The notes under the pieces are model-generated. The model was not told the origin of the DNA, did no database searches, and saw only the letters and a list, made by a program, of their open reading frames with translations. The position numbers and the translations under genes were made by a program. From Psychromonas sp. SP041 (GTDB lineage Bacteria > Pseudomonadota > Gammaproteobacteria > Enterobacterales > Psychromonadaceae), in contig NZ_CBRF02000004.1 in assembly GCF_000470315.2 (NCBI RefSeq), forward strand, positions 107,230-171,229: DNA of 64,000 bases, in the 5' to 3' direction. Below are positions 1 to 8,945 of this stretch, piece after piece (position 1 is the first letter of the stretch; every line of letters begins with the position of its first letter).

Positions 1-664
1 CTGATGCAAAGTATTGTTTGAGATGTTTTAACCCTTGCTGTTCACCGCCTTTAAATATATGGCCTTGTTCAGGTCTACCTATTGTCGAAGCTTGCGAAGG
101 CTCAAGCTGATAAAGCGTTACTGAAGGTGTTGCTTGGAACATACAAGGCAATGCTTTCACGGCTGAACTAGGCTGTTGAATAGCGATACTGGACATGACC
201 TTTCTAAACTTTGAATAGCTTGCTGGCAGATTGTTAATTTCAAACGGTAAAGCATTTTCTGTAAACAAAGTGAATTGATCTACTTGGTTAATTGTTAACT
301 CAGGGTTAAGTGTATGGAGTTTAGATAGTAAGCTGTTTTCATCGGTACCTGGCACTTTGGTGGTAATGAGATCCGTTATTTTAAATTGTTCACACAGGCT
401 ACCTAAGGTTGAAAGTGTATCGCCATAAACAATGTAAAGTTTTTGTTCTAACGTGGATAAACTTTGATTAAGATCATTTAGACTGGCTTGTAGAAATTGC
501 CATCTTTTCTCACCTAAAGGTTTAGATTGAAACTTGTTTATTTGAAACCATTTTTTGTCAATGATATACACACAAATCAATTCATTACTTTGGCTAGCCA
601 ATTGAAGCGCTGCATTATCAGCGATGCGAAGATCTTTGGTTACCCAATATAATGTACGTTTCAT
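1..664 (-). CDS. Cryptochrome/DNA photolyase family protein, N-terminal part (cut by window edge)
   Basis: I translated this frame by hand from the ATG at 664-662 (minus strand); it stays open to base 1, so the C-terminal FAD-binding half lies outside the window. The start MKRTLYWVTKDLRIADNAAL is the N-terminal alpha/beta photolyase fold that binds an antenna chromophore. Later segments such as the TKVPGTDE region and the GGEQQGLKHLKQYF stretch at the end resemble the cryptochrome-DASH group, which repairs UV dimers in single-stranded or looped DNA. Subtype is an inference because the catalytic domain is not visible. Confidence 0.75.
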   Translation of the reverse strand, partial: MKRTLYWVTKDLRIADNAALQLASQSNELICVYIIDKKWFQINKFQSKPLGEKRWQFLQASLNDLNQSLSTLEQKLYIVYGDTLSTLGSLCEQFKITDLITTKVPGTDENSLLSKLHTLNPELTINQVDQFTLFTENALPFEINNLPASYSKFRKVMSSIAIQQPSSAVKALPCMFQATPSVTLYQLEPSQASTIGRPEQGHIFKGGEQQGLKHLKQYFAS

Positions 665-847
665 GTCTACCGTTCCATTTTAAAAAATTAAAAAATTAAA
701 AATAATGTGCAATGGAAAACTATACGAATTAAAGGGAGGATGAGATCAATATTAGAGCGTCGGTGTAGGTATTTGTAACGTTCTATTTTGAGATTTTTTG
801 CTTGATACTAGCGATTTAAAAAGGATGAGGAGTTTATTGAAAAAACC

Positions 848-873
848 AATAGTAACGGTTTATTGTTACTATT
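848..873 (-). terminator. Hairpin terminator for the GGDEF gene
   Basis: Perfect 9-bp inverted repeat AATAGTAAC (848-856) and GTTACTATT (865-873) with an 8-nt loop. Read on the minus strand it is followed by GGTTTTTT, as in a Rho-independent terminator, about 84 nt downstream of the diguanylate cyclase stop codon. The rest of 665-956 shows no gene and should contain the photolyase promoter. Confidence 0.5.
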
Positions 874-956
874 GATTGCTGCTATTGATTGCTTTGGGGA
901 ACATGACGGCTTGAGAGGCTATCACTGATTTATTCTATTATATAAATGATACTACC

Positions 957-2963
957 TTAGCTTGCTTGGATGGCTTTATTACGACCCGTTGTTTTAGCTT
1001 GATATAAAGCAATATCAGCACGTTTTAACATTTCATCAATATCTTCATCATAAGCAATGCGTTGTGCTGTACCAATTGATAATGTGATATTAATATCTGC
1101 TTTATTATTAACAGAAATAGGGGTGTTCTCCATCACAATACAAATCTTTTGAGAAAGTTTGAATGCTTTTTCAGCACTTAGATCTGACGCTAAGATGACA
1201 AATTCTTCACCGCCTAAACGCGCTAAAATAACTTCTTTTGGTAATACCGATCTTAAGGTTGATGCAATCATTTTTAATACGTCATCTCCAACATCATGTC
1301 CGTACACATCATTGACTCTTTTAAAGTGATCCGCATCTAGCATGAGTACAGAAATATCTGTGTCTTCTTTTAAACGTTCATTAGCTTGAAGGAAGAAATG
1401 ACGACGGTTACTGATACCCGTTAATACATCGGTATTTGCGATATAAGCAAGACGTTCTTCTAATTTGATTCTATCGGTAATATCAAAAGTAGATGTTCGT
1501 GCTATTGCAAAGTGTCCTTTTTCTAATATAGAGGTAGCAGAAGTCGACACAAAGAAGGTATGGTCAGATTTACATTGAATCTCCAGTACAATACCTTCTA
1601 CACTTTTATCATGCTGAAGTTGCTCAAGAAAGGCTTCAAATATACCTTTACTTTTTGCGGTTAAAAATGCTGAAAATGGTTTGCCGATCACTTCTTCACG
1701 AGAATAACCAAGCCAATTTAATTCAGTTTGATTTATTTTAAGCACAATGCCGTTTTTATCTAAACTATGATAACCACAAGGAGAATTTTCATATAAGTCA
1801 CTTAATTCATTTTTAATGAATAAGTCATGACGTTGTTGACGACGTTTTTGTTCGGATAAAAGTAATAGTAAAAATAAGATTGCTGCAGAACCAATGAAAA
1901 TCAGGATTACAATAAATTGGCCAAAAGCAGTAAAAAAGAATGAACGTTCATGAATAGTTTCATTCGGCAAAAAAATAACTAATTTCCAGTCATTATTTTT
2001 AATAGATTGTTTTGTGACAGAGAGGTTAATATCTTGTTCAGCTATATATTTACCAATACTACTTAAACTAAAAGGGTTAATTGATACATAACGGAATATA
2101 CCTTTATCAGATTTAAGAATACCACCATCATGGCTATTGATAGTTGACCAGGCAGAGGGATACAAGTTTTCAAATTTTTGATCTACATCTTCTAAACTGC
2201 CTCCCCATTCATTACTTCTGTCATGATTACTCATCCAATAACCTTCAGGGTCTATAAGCATGCCTTGACCGTTAATGCGTAATTCCATTTGATCGCGGAA
2301 GTTCTGTAACAGTTCTGTCGATAAATAGTTCATCACAATGAGCCCTAGTTTCTCGCCTTTTTCATTCATTATAGGGGTCACAAAACGGACAACAGGTTTA
2401 TAAGGAATTTCTACTTCATCATATTCAACATTTAACTCCATTGGAGAAACATAAACTTGACCCTTAGCAAGCTTAATACCTTCTTGAAAGTATTTGGAGT
2501 AACGTTTGTTTTGTCGATTTTTTGCGGGGACAATATCCGTATCATCTTCACGATAATTCATACGAATCGCTTCATTACCTTGCATATCAATCAACCTAAT
2601 TTGGTCATATCGATGAAATGTAATGGCTAAATTAATAAATAACTTTTCTATTTCTTGGCGACTCGCTTGATCTCCACTTTCCATAAAATGACTTAATGCT
2701 CTAGAGCGCGTCACCATTTGTAATATCTTTAACTGGGTTTGCATTTCTTGTTGTAATGCTTGGGTAGTTGAAGACACAAAGGTTTGCTCTTGCGACAGCA
2801 TTTTATCCTCTAAATTTTGAGTGTATTGCTGATATGCATAGCCAATAATTAATGCTAAAAGAATGGCAGTAATCGTATACATCCAAGCGAATCGTTTAAA
2901 AATATTAGACCAAAATGCTTCTTTCTTCGTCTGAAGCTCTGCAGAGAATTGTGTTAATGTCAT
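957..2963 (-). CDS. Membrane diguanylate cyclase with periplasmic Cache sensor, PAS and GGDEF domains
   Basis: Makes cyclic di-GMP from two GTP in response to an external signal. A transmembrane helix at about residues 26-46 precedes a large periplasmic region (about 50-335) of the dCache type, then a second membrane helix (about 345-370), a PAS domain (about 385-500) and a C-terminal GGDEF domain. The active-site motif is GGEEF at 584-588, so catalysis is expected. The position five residues before it reads PKEV instead of RxxD, so the usual product-inhibition I-site is absent. An AAGAG Shine-Dalgarno sits just before the ATG. The ligand of the Cache domain cannot be inferred. Confidence 0.9.
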   Translation of the reverse strand: MTLTQFSAELQTKKEAFWSNIFKRFAWMYTITAILLALIIGYAYQQYTQNLEDKMLSQEQTFVSSTTQALQQEMQTQLKILQMVTRSRALSHFMESGDQASRQEIEKLFINLAITFHRYDQIRLIDMQGNEAIRMNYREDDTDIVPAKNRQNKRYSKYFQEGIKLAKGQVYVSPMELNVEYDEVEIPYKPVVRFVTPIMNEKGEKLGLIVMNYLSTELLQNFRDQMELRINGQGMLIDPEGYWMSNHDRSNEWGGSLEDVDQKFENLYPSAWSTINSHDGGILKSDKGIFRYVSINPFSLSSIGKYIAEQDINLSVTKQSIKNNDWKLVIFLPNETIHERSFFFTAFGQFIVILIFIGSAAILFLLLLLSEQKRRQQRHDLFIKNELSDLYENSPCGYHSLDKNGIVLKINQTELNWLGYSREEVIGKPFSAFLTAKSKGIFEAFLEQLQHDKSVEGIVLEIQCKSDHTFFVSTSATSILEKGHFAIARTSTFDITDRIKLEERLAYIANTDVLTGISNRRHFFLQANERLKEDTDISVLMLDADHFKRVNDVYGHDVGDDVLKMIASTLRSVLPKEVILARLGGEEFVILASDLSAEKAFKLSQKICIVMENTPISVNNKADINITLSIGTAQRIAYDEDIDEMLKRADIALYQAKTTGRNKAIQAS

Positions 2964-3083
2964 TTTTGACTCTTATTATTATAATTTTTATTAACTATTA
3001 AAGTGTTCGCTTAACCATAATGTGTATCTATGATCATTATTCTTGTTAAGGGATGTTGCTTTAATAGTGAGAGACCGAATTGA

Positions 3084-4493
3084 TTAAACAGTTCGCTGAT
3101 CAAGAATAAATTCTATGCCATATAGTGAAAGTGCACTGACGCTAACACTATTGTATTCCATAGCAGTGCCTAACTTAATATTTTGCTGGCGCGCTTCTTC
3201 AATGAAGTCGAGTAAATATTGAGAAGGTTGATCGAGTAATTCTGTTGCCAATGCTTTACTGAGGATTATACCCGAAATAGGTAGAAACATTAACATGTCA
3301 ATTGAGAAATCTTGTGCTTCTTCAACTAGCCAGTAAACTCGGGATTGGTTTAATCTCGCCATCACGATTAATGAGAACATCGAAGAAGGCTTGACGATCG
3401 ATTGTGGGTGTTTCAAATAAAAATCAATATAACTATCACCACAACCTAACTCATCGATTAATGTATTCGCTTGCTCACGATTAAAGCCATCTGGAAACCA
3501 ATCAAAGATGCTTTGTACATTAATGATTTTTCTAATATGAGAGGCGCTATTAAGGTTTAATATCTGTTTTTTATTTAAACCGTAAGGGTAAAAAATAGAT
3601 TCAACTTCTTTTTCATTAATGGGATGAATGTTATTACTGTCATTGATGTTATTGACGAGGAAAAGAGGTTGGGCTGATAAGTTTTCTATTTGTTTCTGAA
3701 CGAGGTGTTTAAGGTAAATCTTAGAAAATAGCGTGACTAATATATGACGTGATTGCTGTGTAGTGGGTACAGTTTGCAAGCTTGCTAAAACAGGAAAACC
3801 GAGGCTATTGGCTAAATCATATAAAGCGTGGCTTAAATTGGCCTGTATATCGCCATATAATAATAAAAAGGGACGTTGATTAAGGCTAATTAAATTATTT
3901 AATACATCCATCAACTGCAAGTCAGGTGTATTCAAATTTATTATCAGTAATTGTAAGTGACTGATGCCATGCAGTGATTGTTGTGCATCATAAAAAGTCA
4001 GGTTGTTTAAACCATTTAACTGTTCGACTTGAAGGCAATGAGGCATTTTACAGATTAGCCCAACTCGATAATGATTTAACCAATGTTCAAATAAGTGATG
4101 AGTGCTGCTTTTCCAATATTGGACACTTTCAATGAGTCTTTCATTGTATTCACAATAATCAAAATGAGGCAAATCTATTGCCATACTAGGCAAATCACCT
4201 AACCAAAATATTTCTATATCGGCTCGTTCTTTCAATAATTGTAATAGGGCGTGACAGTGAGGGCTTTGTTCTATTATTTCCGTTAAAATGACTCCGCTGC
4301 CTAATGGGCAAGTGCTTAGTAGCAGCGTGAGTGTTTCAACATCAGTGACAACTTGGTAATCAATATCAACAAAAGAAGGCGTTCCACTAATACTGTAAAG
4401 TGGGAAAACCGTTTCATTTTGAGTTTGCTCGTCATTCAATAATAATTGTAATTCTTGCTCACTCAATAATGCACTTTGTTGGCGCTTAACCAT
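3084..4493 (-). CDS. Protein with a C-terminal degenerate EAL-like domain
   Basis: 469 residues, function unknown. The last 150 residues follow the layout of the end of an EAL c-di-GMP phosphodiesterase: ISGIILSKALATELL resembles the IKLD/K-containing helix, and KLGTAMEYNSVSVSALSLYG resembles the AEGVE...LLxxLG segment. The EAL motif and most metal ligands are missing, so it is probably a non-catalytic c-di-GMP or partner-binding protein. The N-terminal 250 residues look like one or two receiver-like alpha/beta domains without clear phosphoacceptor motifs. It follows the DUF2913 gene with no gap (4493/4494), so the two are probably co-transcribed. No signal peptide or membrane helix is evident. 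Confidence 0.5.
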   Translation of the reverse strand: MVKRQQSALLSEQELQLLLNDEQTQNETVFPLYSISGTPSFVDIDYQVVTDVETLTLLLSTCPLGSGVILTEIIEQSPHCHALLQLLKERADIEIFWLGDLPSMAIDLPHFDYCEYNERLIESVQYWKSSTHHLFEHWLNHYRVGLICKMPHCLQVEQLNGLNNLTFYDAQQSLHGISHLQLLIINLNTPDLQLMDVLNNLISLNQRPFLLLYGDIQANLSHALYDLANSLGFPVLASLQTVPTTQQSRHILVTLFSKIYLKHLVQKQIENLSAQPLFLVNNINDSNNIHPINEKEVESIFYPYGLNKKQILNLNSASHIRKIINVQSIFDWFPDGFNREQANTLIDELGCGDSYIDFYLKHPQSIVKPSSMFSLIVMARLNQSRVYWLVEEAQDFSIDMLMFLPISGIILSKALATELLDQPSQYLLDFIEEARQQNIKLGTAMEYNSVSVSALSLYGIEFILDQRTV

Positions 4494-5138
4494 TTAGATT
4501 TCTAATAGCTCAGGCAAGAAATCACCGTTATTATTTGGGTATATAATGTATTCACCGTGGTACTTAACTTTTGATTTATAATCAGTGACTTTGTAGAGTA
4601 AAAGAGATTGATCAAAAGCCGCTTGTAATGCTTCAGCAACATCACCACGAATATATAAGCTGATTGGTTTAACTAATACCCCATCTTCAAAGTGTGATTC
4701 AAACTCCTGACTACAAATGATCATTGATGCTTGACCGCCGCTATGACGATTTAACTTTTCACCAACTTCTAGATCAGTATTCACCATCCATTGTTGTTCA
4801 GTTAATTTGTCACAAAGCGCGACAACTTGATCTTTATTAACGATTTTTGGTGTTAATGCTTCATTAAATACATGTTCATAGCTTTGTTTAATGGCAGTGA
4901 ACGTTTCAACTAATGCGGCATTTTTACCTAAGCTACGTGCTTTACGTTGCCATATTGTTAAAGTCGGTACCACATCACTTTCAAAACGTTTTTTCTTAAT
5001 CGCATTAGTGGTCCAAGCAGCTAAAAAGTGTGTTTCACTAAGTGGATTCTTAGGAATTTTACCTTTTAATTGTGCTTCATTTAAGTCTGCTAATGCACTG
5101 GTAACGACGTGATGAATTGATGTTGAAAAACTAGTCAT
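4494..5138 (-). CDS. DUF2913-like protein of unknown function
   Basis: 214 residues. The segment SETHFLAAWTTNAIKKKRF followed by a helical region ending in WQRKARSLGKNAAL matches my recollection of DUF2913, a family seen in Vibrio, Photobacterium and Shewanella, often near mobile or regulatory genes. No catalytic motif, signal peptide or membrane segment is visible. Its stop codon abuts the start of the degenerate-EAL gene, which suggests one transcript and possibly a joint role. Family assignment is from memory and only moderately certain. Confidence 0.5.
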   Translation of the reverse strand: MTSFSTSIHHVVTSALADLNEAQLKGKIPKNPLSETHFLAAWTTNAIKKKRFESDVVPTLTIWQRKARSLGKNAALVETFTAIKQSYEHVFNEALTPKIVNKDQVVALCDKLTEQQWMVNTDLEVGEKLNRHSGGQASMIICSQEFESHFEDGVLVKPISLYIRGDVAEALQAAFDQSLLLYKVTDYKSKVKYHGEYIIYPNNNGDFLPELLEI

Positions 5139-5381
5139 GGTGATCCTACTGATGAAAAATTATAAGGTTAAAAGTATGACAGGCTAACAACATAGGAACA
5201 AGTAAAGAAAAGCTAATTACTGCTATTTGCTGAGAAACATAGTGCGATGATAAAAAGAGTATGGAAGATCCGTTAAAATCTAGGCTATATAGGTCATTGC
5301 TTCCATTAAACTCACTTAAAAACTTCATAATAGAGGTAAACTTCTTTAAACTAATTACTCTTTGTTACTCTAAGGTTTTTT

Positions 5382-6317
5382 ATGCATATCGATATCACTG
5401 GAACTACATGTACGTCAGATAAAAATATTTCGTTGGTACTTGGTAGTGGCGGTGCGCGTGGTATGGCTCATATCGGTATTATTAGATGGTTGGTGGAAAA
5501 TGATTATCACATTAAATCAATTTCAGGATGCTCAATTGGGGCACTTATTGGTGGAGTGTTTGCGGCCGGTAAATTAGATGAGTTTGAGCAATGGGTATGT
5601 GGCTTAGATAAACTATCGATTATCTCATTATTAGATATTTCTTGGACCTCTAGTGGTTTATTACGTGGTGATAAAATCATTGATACGTTAAGAGAATTAT
5701 TAGGTGATCAGCCAATAGAAGGGCTGCCCCTTAAATTCACTGCGGTAGCGGCTGATATTGAAAATGAAAAAGAAGTATGGATAAACTCTGGTTGTTTATT
5801 TGATGCGATTCGCGCTTCTATCTCATTACCGCTGTTCTTTACGCCTGTGTTAAGGAAAGGGGTTCAACTTATCGATGGAGGGGTCTTAAATCCTGTGCCA
5901 ATTGCGCCGACGTTTAGTGATCAGACTGATTGTATTATTGCCGTAAATCTAGGCGGTGAAATGAATCATAACTGCCCTGAACCTGACACGCTAAGTGAAG
6001 TGTTGACCAGTGTTGATGAGTTATCTTTTCAACAGAAGATTGGACATTATATTAAACAATTAAGTGATAATTTAGGTGGTATTGTGCCTAAACCTTCAAG
6101 CCTAGAAGCTTACGATATTGCAGACCAAGCTTTTGATGCGATGCAAAGTACTATTGCACGCCTAAAATTAGCCGCTTATCCTGCAGATTATAATATTGTC
6201 ATCGCACGGAATGCTTGTGGCACATTAGAATTTGACCGTGCAAGAGAAATGATTGATTTAGGTTATAAAAGTGCAGAAAAGATTTTAAATAATAATAAAC
6301 AGCTCGTGAGTAAATAA
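5382..6317 (+). CDS. rssA: Patatin-like phospholipase (RssA family)
   Basis: Cytoplasmic serine lipase/acyl hydrolase of the patatin family, size (311 aa) typical of bacterial RssA. The oxyanion-hole glycine loop GSGGARGMAHIG (21-32), nucleophile elbow GCSIG (Ser51) and catalytic Asp in DGG (Asp165) are all present, so the Ser-Asp dyad is intact. The N-terminal ten residues before ISLVLGSGG are not conserved in the family. It is divergent from the DUF2913 gene, so 5139-5381 holds both promoters. The physiological substrate of RssA proteins is not established. Confidence 0.88.
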   Translation: MHIDITGTTCTSDKNISLVLGSGGARGMAHIGIIRWLVENDYHIKSISGCSIGALIGGVFAAGKLDEFEQWVCGLDKLSIISLLDISWTSSGLLRGDKIIDTLRELLGDQPIEGLPLKFTAVAADIENEKEVWINSGCLFDAIRASISLPLFFTPVLRKGVQLIDGGVLNPVPIAPTFSDQTDCIIAVNLGGEMNHNCPEPDTLSEVLTSVDELSFQQKIGHYIKQLSDNLGGIVPKPSSLEAYDIADQAFDAMQSTIARLKLAAYPADYNIVIARNACGTLEFDRAREMIDLGYKSAEKILNNNKQLVSK

Positions 6318-6393
6318 AGGCTTATGTCATTCTTTATCTTCACAAAATATAAATAATTACATAACTGAAAAAATAGTTAAGTAGTTAAATAAC

Positions 6394-6415
6394 TAAGTAA
6401 GTAAGTAAGTAAGTA
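6394..6415. repeat. TAAG simple tandem repeat
   Basis: Five consecutive TAAG units plus a partial one, lying 60-80 bp before the DUF1415 start. Slippage-prone sequence in the promoter/leader region; no function can be assigned. Confidence 0.6.
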
Positions 6416-6474
6416 GCAAAGTGGATAAACCGTTTAACAATCTAATAGTTTGCTATTAATAAGAAGGGAACAAT

Positions 6475-7017
6475 GTGGACGTAGTAAGTAGTACTCAAGC
6501 GTGGGTCAATAAAGTGATCGTGAAATACAATATTTGTCCTTTTGCTAAAAAAGAGATGGATAGAGGCAGTATTCGTTATTGCGAAGACAACAGTACAGAC
6601 ATTGAAGGTGTACTCGACCGCTTAACGGAAGAGTGTGTCTTTCTTGATAATAATGAACAGACTGAAACTACGTTATTGATTTTGAGTGAAGCGTGTACCG
6701 ACTTTGATAGTTTCTTAGATCTTGTTTACTTATCTAATCACTTATTACAAATGAGTCATTATGAAGGCGTTTATCAGTTAGCACATTTCCATCCTGATTA
6801 TTGTTTTGAAGGTGATCCTGAAGAAGCTGCATCCAATTACAGTAACCGTTCTCCTTATCCCACCTTACATATCATTAGAGAAAGCAGCATGGAAAAAGCA
6901 ATTGCAGCACATCCTGATGTTGATGGAATTCCAGACAGGAATATCGAGTTTCTAAATAAGAAGGGTAGCCCATTTTTTGCTGATCTATTAGCGAGTTGTC
7001 TATTGGTTAAAAGTTAA
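6475..7017 (+). CDS. DUF1415 family protein
   Basis: 180 residues, close to full family length. DUF1415 is a conserved proteobacterial family of unknown function. Visible hallmarks are the early W-V-x3-I-x3-NICPFAK segment (residues 10-25), the HFHPDYCFEG stretch in the middle and the NRSPYPTLHIIRE segment. The start is GTG at 6475: the nearby ATG (6473) is out of frame, and an AAGAAGGGA Shine-Dalgarno lies about 5 nt upstream. It is a single gene between the patatin gene and a convergent outer-membrane gene. The conserved Cys and His residues could bind metal, but no activity is known to me. Confidence 0.85.
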   Translation: MDVVSSTQAWVNKVIVKYNICPFAKKEMDRGSIRYCEDNSTDIEGVLDRLTEECVFLDNNEQTETTLLILSEACTDFDSFLDLVYLSNHLLQMSHYEGVYQLAHFHPDYCFEGDPEEAASNYSNRSPYPTLHIIRESSMEKAIAAHPDVDGIPDRNIEFLNKKGSPFFADLLASCLLVKS

Positions 7018-7201
7018 TGTCTGGCTAATTGCATAGATAATAGAGGATTTAGCATAAAGGCTAACGAACTAGAAACGTAACTTGTTTGGTCATCTATTTA
7101 GCATTTTATTCGGTATTCCATTCAACCTTCTATTTTTAATGATCTGAGTCTTGATTGTTTTAAACGGAATGGTAGCGCTTTAAATTAAATGACATGGTTT
7201 T

Positions 7202-7245
7202 AAACGGAATGGCATACAGCCTTTAGACAGTATGTCATTCCGTTT
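7202..7245. terminator. Bidirectional hairpin between convergent genes
   Basis: Inverted repeat AAACGGAATGGCATAC (7202-7217) and GTATGTCATTCCGTTT (7230-7245), 15 of 16 positions paired, loop 12 nt. It lies between the 3' ends of the DUF1415 gene (+) and the TraF-like gene (-). The left arm is also repeated directly at 7156-7172 (GTTTTAAACGGAATGG), so the element may be a small mobile hairpin reused as a terminator. Confidence 0.55.
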
Positions 7246-7272
7246 CCACATTAAATCTTGTATTAAAAAGTA

Positions 7273-8382
7273 TTAAAAAGTAAAAGCTAAGTTAGCTGAA
7301 ACGCCTACTTGGTTTTCACCTGCGTATGAGCCTGCAATATCCACACTAACCACATCAAAAGGGCTGATGCCAATACCTGCAGTGATTGAATTATCCAGTG
7401 TTTCTTCTAAATCAATTTCGTAACCAGCACGTAATTGTGCCCAACCCCAAGCATTTCCTTCAATACCGAACCTGATGAATTGTGTATCGTCATTGGTATC
7501 AATATTTTCAAAACGTGTTTGTTTCGTTAAATCTGCATCAATAGCGGCAACAAAGTAATCAGTGTCATAAGCAACCCCGACAGTAACCTGTGTGTCGAGA
7601 TTATAAGTACCATTTATATTACCTTGGTTATCTGACACATCGATTTCTTGTGCAATTAGATCTTTAACTGCCAAAGCAACACGGAAGTCTTCTTTGTACC
7701 ATACGGCACCTAAATCAACGTTAAATGCACTTTTTGTTGTTTCACTTTCATCGTAGTCATCAACATCAAAGTCCTCAACAGTAGCCACTTGAGCATAGGT
7801 CGTCATTTGTTGATATTTAGGCGTTATACCAAAAGAGAAATGCTCGCCTGATATTTGAAATTGTTTTGCTAAGGCCAAACCAAGCTCAATGTATCCAAAT
7901 GCAACTAAATCGACCGTTGAATTTTGGTAATCATTATTAGTTATATCGGTAGTGGCGACTATTTCAGCGTAACTATGTACAAATAAATTAGAAGCAACAA
8001 TATCAGTTGGTAATGCGATGGCCAAATCGATACCAGCATTCACTCGTACCGGTTCAGCACCATCGAGTTCGTTAAGGCTTTGATTAATCGCACTTTGATT
8101 ATTATCATCGATATGATATTGAAGGTCGTCAATAACGCTAATAGCGTCGTTTTGGTCATTAACTGAAACTTCTAATCCCAGAAAAATACCAAAGTCATCT
8201 TCATCTTTGTAACTTGCGGTTAATGCTGGGTTATAAAATGGTGCTGTGAGGTAATCGGCAGACGCCACGCCTGTATTACCCATTGCATTACCACGTGCAT
8301 CGGCTACTTTATTCGCCGCGCTTACATTTGAAGCGAATAATGCCCCCATAATACTTAATGCTAATATTGATTTATTATTCAT
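7273..8382 (-). CDS. TraF_2-type outer membrane beta-barrel protein
   Basis: 369 residues with a clear Sec signal peptide (cleavage after SNVSA, about residue 22). The mature N-terminus ARGNAMGNTGVASADYLTAPFYNPAL resembles the family often annotated as conjugal transfer protein TraF (TraF_2, related to FadL/OmpP1-like porins). The rest is alternating beta-strand sequence ending in aromatic Phe (NLAFTF), the usual barrel-assembly signal. No conjugation genes are near, so the TraF name probably has no functional meaning here; a porin or hydrophobic-compound transporter is more likely. Transcribed alone. Confidence 0.75.
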   Translation of the reverse strand: MNNKSILALSIMGALFASNVSAANKVADARGNAMGNTGVASADYLTAPFYNPALTASYKDEDDFGIFLGLEVSVNDQNDAISVIDDLQYHIDDNNQSAINQSLNELDGAEPVRVNAGIDLAIALPTDIVASNLFVHSYAEIVATTDITNNDYQNSTVDLVAFGYIELGLALAKQFQISGEHFSFGITPKYQQMTTYAQVATVEDFDVDDYDESETTKSAFNVDLGAVWYKEDFRVALAVKDLIAQEIDVSDNQGNINGTYNLDTQVTVGVAYDTDYFVAAIDADLTKQTRFENIDTNDDTQFIRFGIEGNAWGWAQLRAGYEIDLEETLDNSITAGIGISPFDVVSVDIAGSYAGENQVGVSANLAFTF

Positions 8383-8945
8383 GTTTGAACGTCCTTTTAA
8401 TAAACGGGTATGCTTCTAAATAATTGATGTTAGTTTGTTTTTTATGACAAATCTACTCTATATTGGGTATTTTTTGTGAGGTTGTATTTAAATTATAAAC
8501 GTTGGCATTTATTTTCTTATCTAATGAATAATGTAATGACGAAAAGAGTAAATAGTCGATCGATGAAAAGAATGAAGAGTAGAGTCACAGTCAAAGCTTA
8601 TATTGTCTTCATCATTAGTAAGGGACTGCCGTGCATATAAAATGGAGCACATAGTGCTTTCAATGTTGTAATTTGATGCGGGGGTTATCCACCGCTCAAA
8701 ACCGAGTGAAATGTTATCGGTATTGAAACGTAGCTATTTTTTACAGATTAAAACCCATTAGATGTCGGTATTGCTTAGATATCCTGCAATTATTAAAATT
8801 AACGTAATATCTGACTTAAAACTGGTCGACAAAATTGCTTAAGAACGATAAATTGATGAGTTTTTTGCGTCGTATTTTTATACCGTTAGAATAACGCAGT
8901 ATTTATCTCTCTTCTTTCATATATTTTAGTTAACAAGGAACTTCC
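8383..8945. other. 563-bp intergenic region upstream of the Mks/Wadjet-like operon
   Basis: Separates two divergent transcription units, so it must hold both promoters. No ORF, RNA gene or strong repeat was recognised. An AAGGAA Shine-Dalgarno at 8935-8940 precedes the operon's first ATG. The length leaves room for regulation of the defence operon, but no operator was identified with confidence. Confidence 0.4.

Noticed and set aside
5146..5328. 60-residue minus-strand frame between the DUF2913 and patatin genes
   Set aside because: No Shine-Dalgarno, no recognisable family, and it overlaps the divergent promoter region.
7273..8382. Conjugation function for the TraF-like protein
   Set aside because: There are no other transfer genes in the window; the sequence is an outer-membrane barrel with signal peptide, so the name is treated as a family label only.
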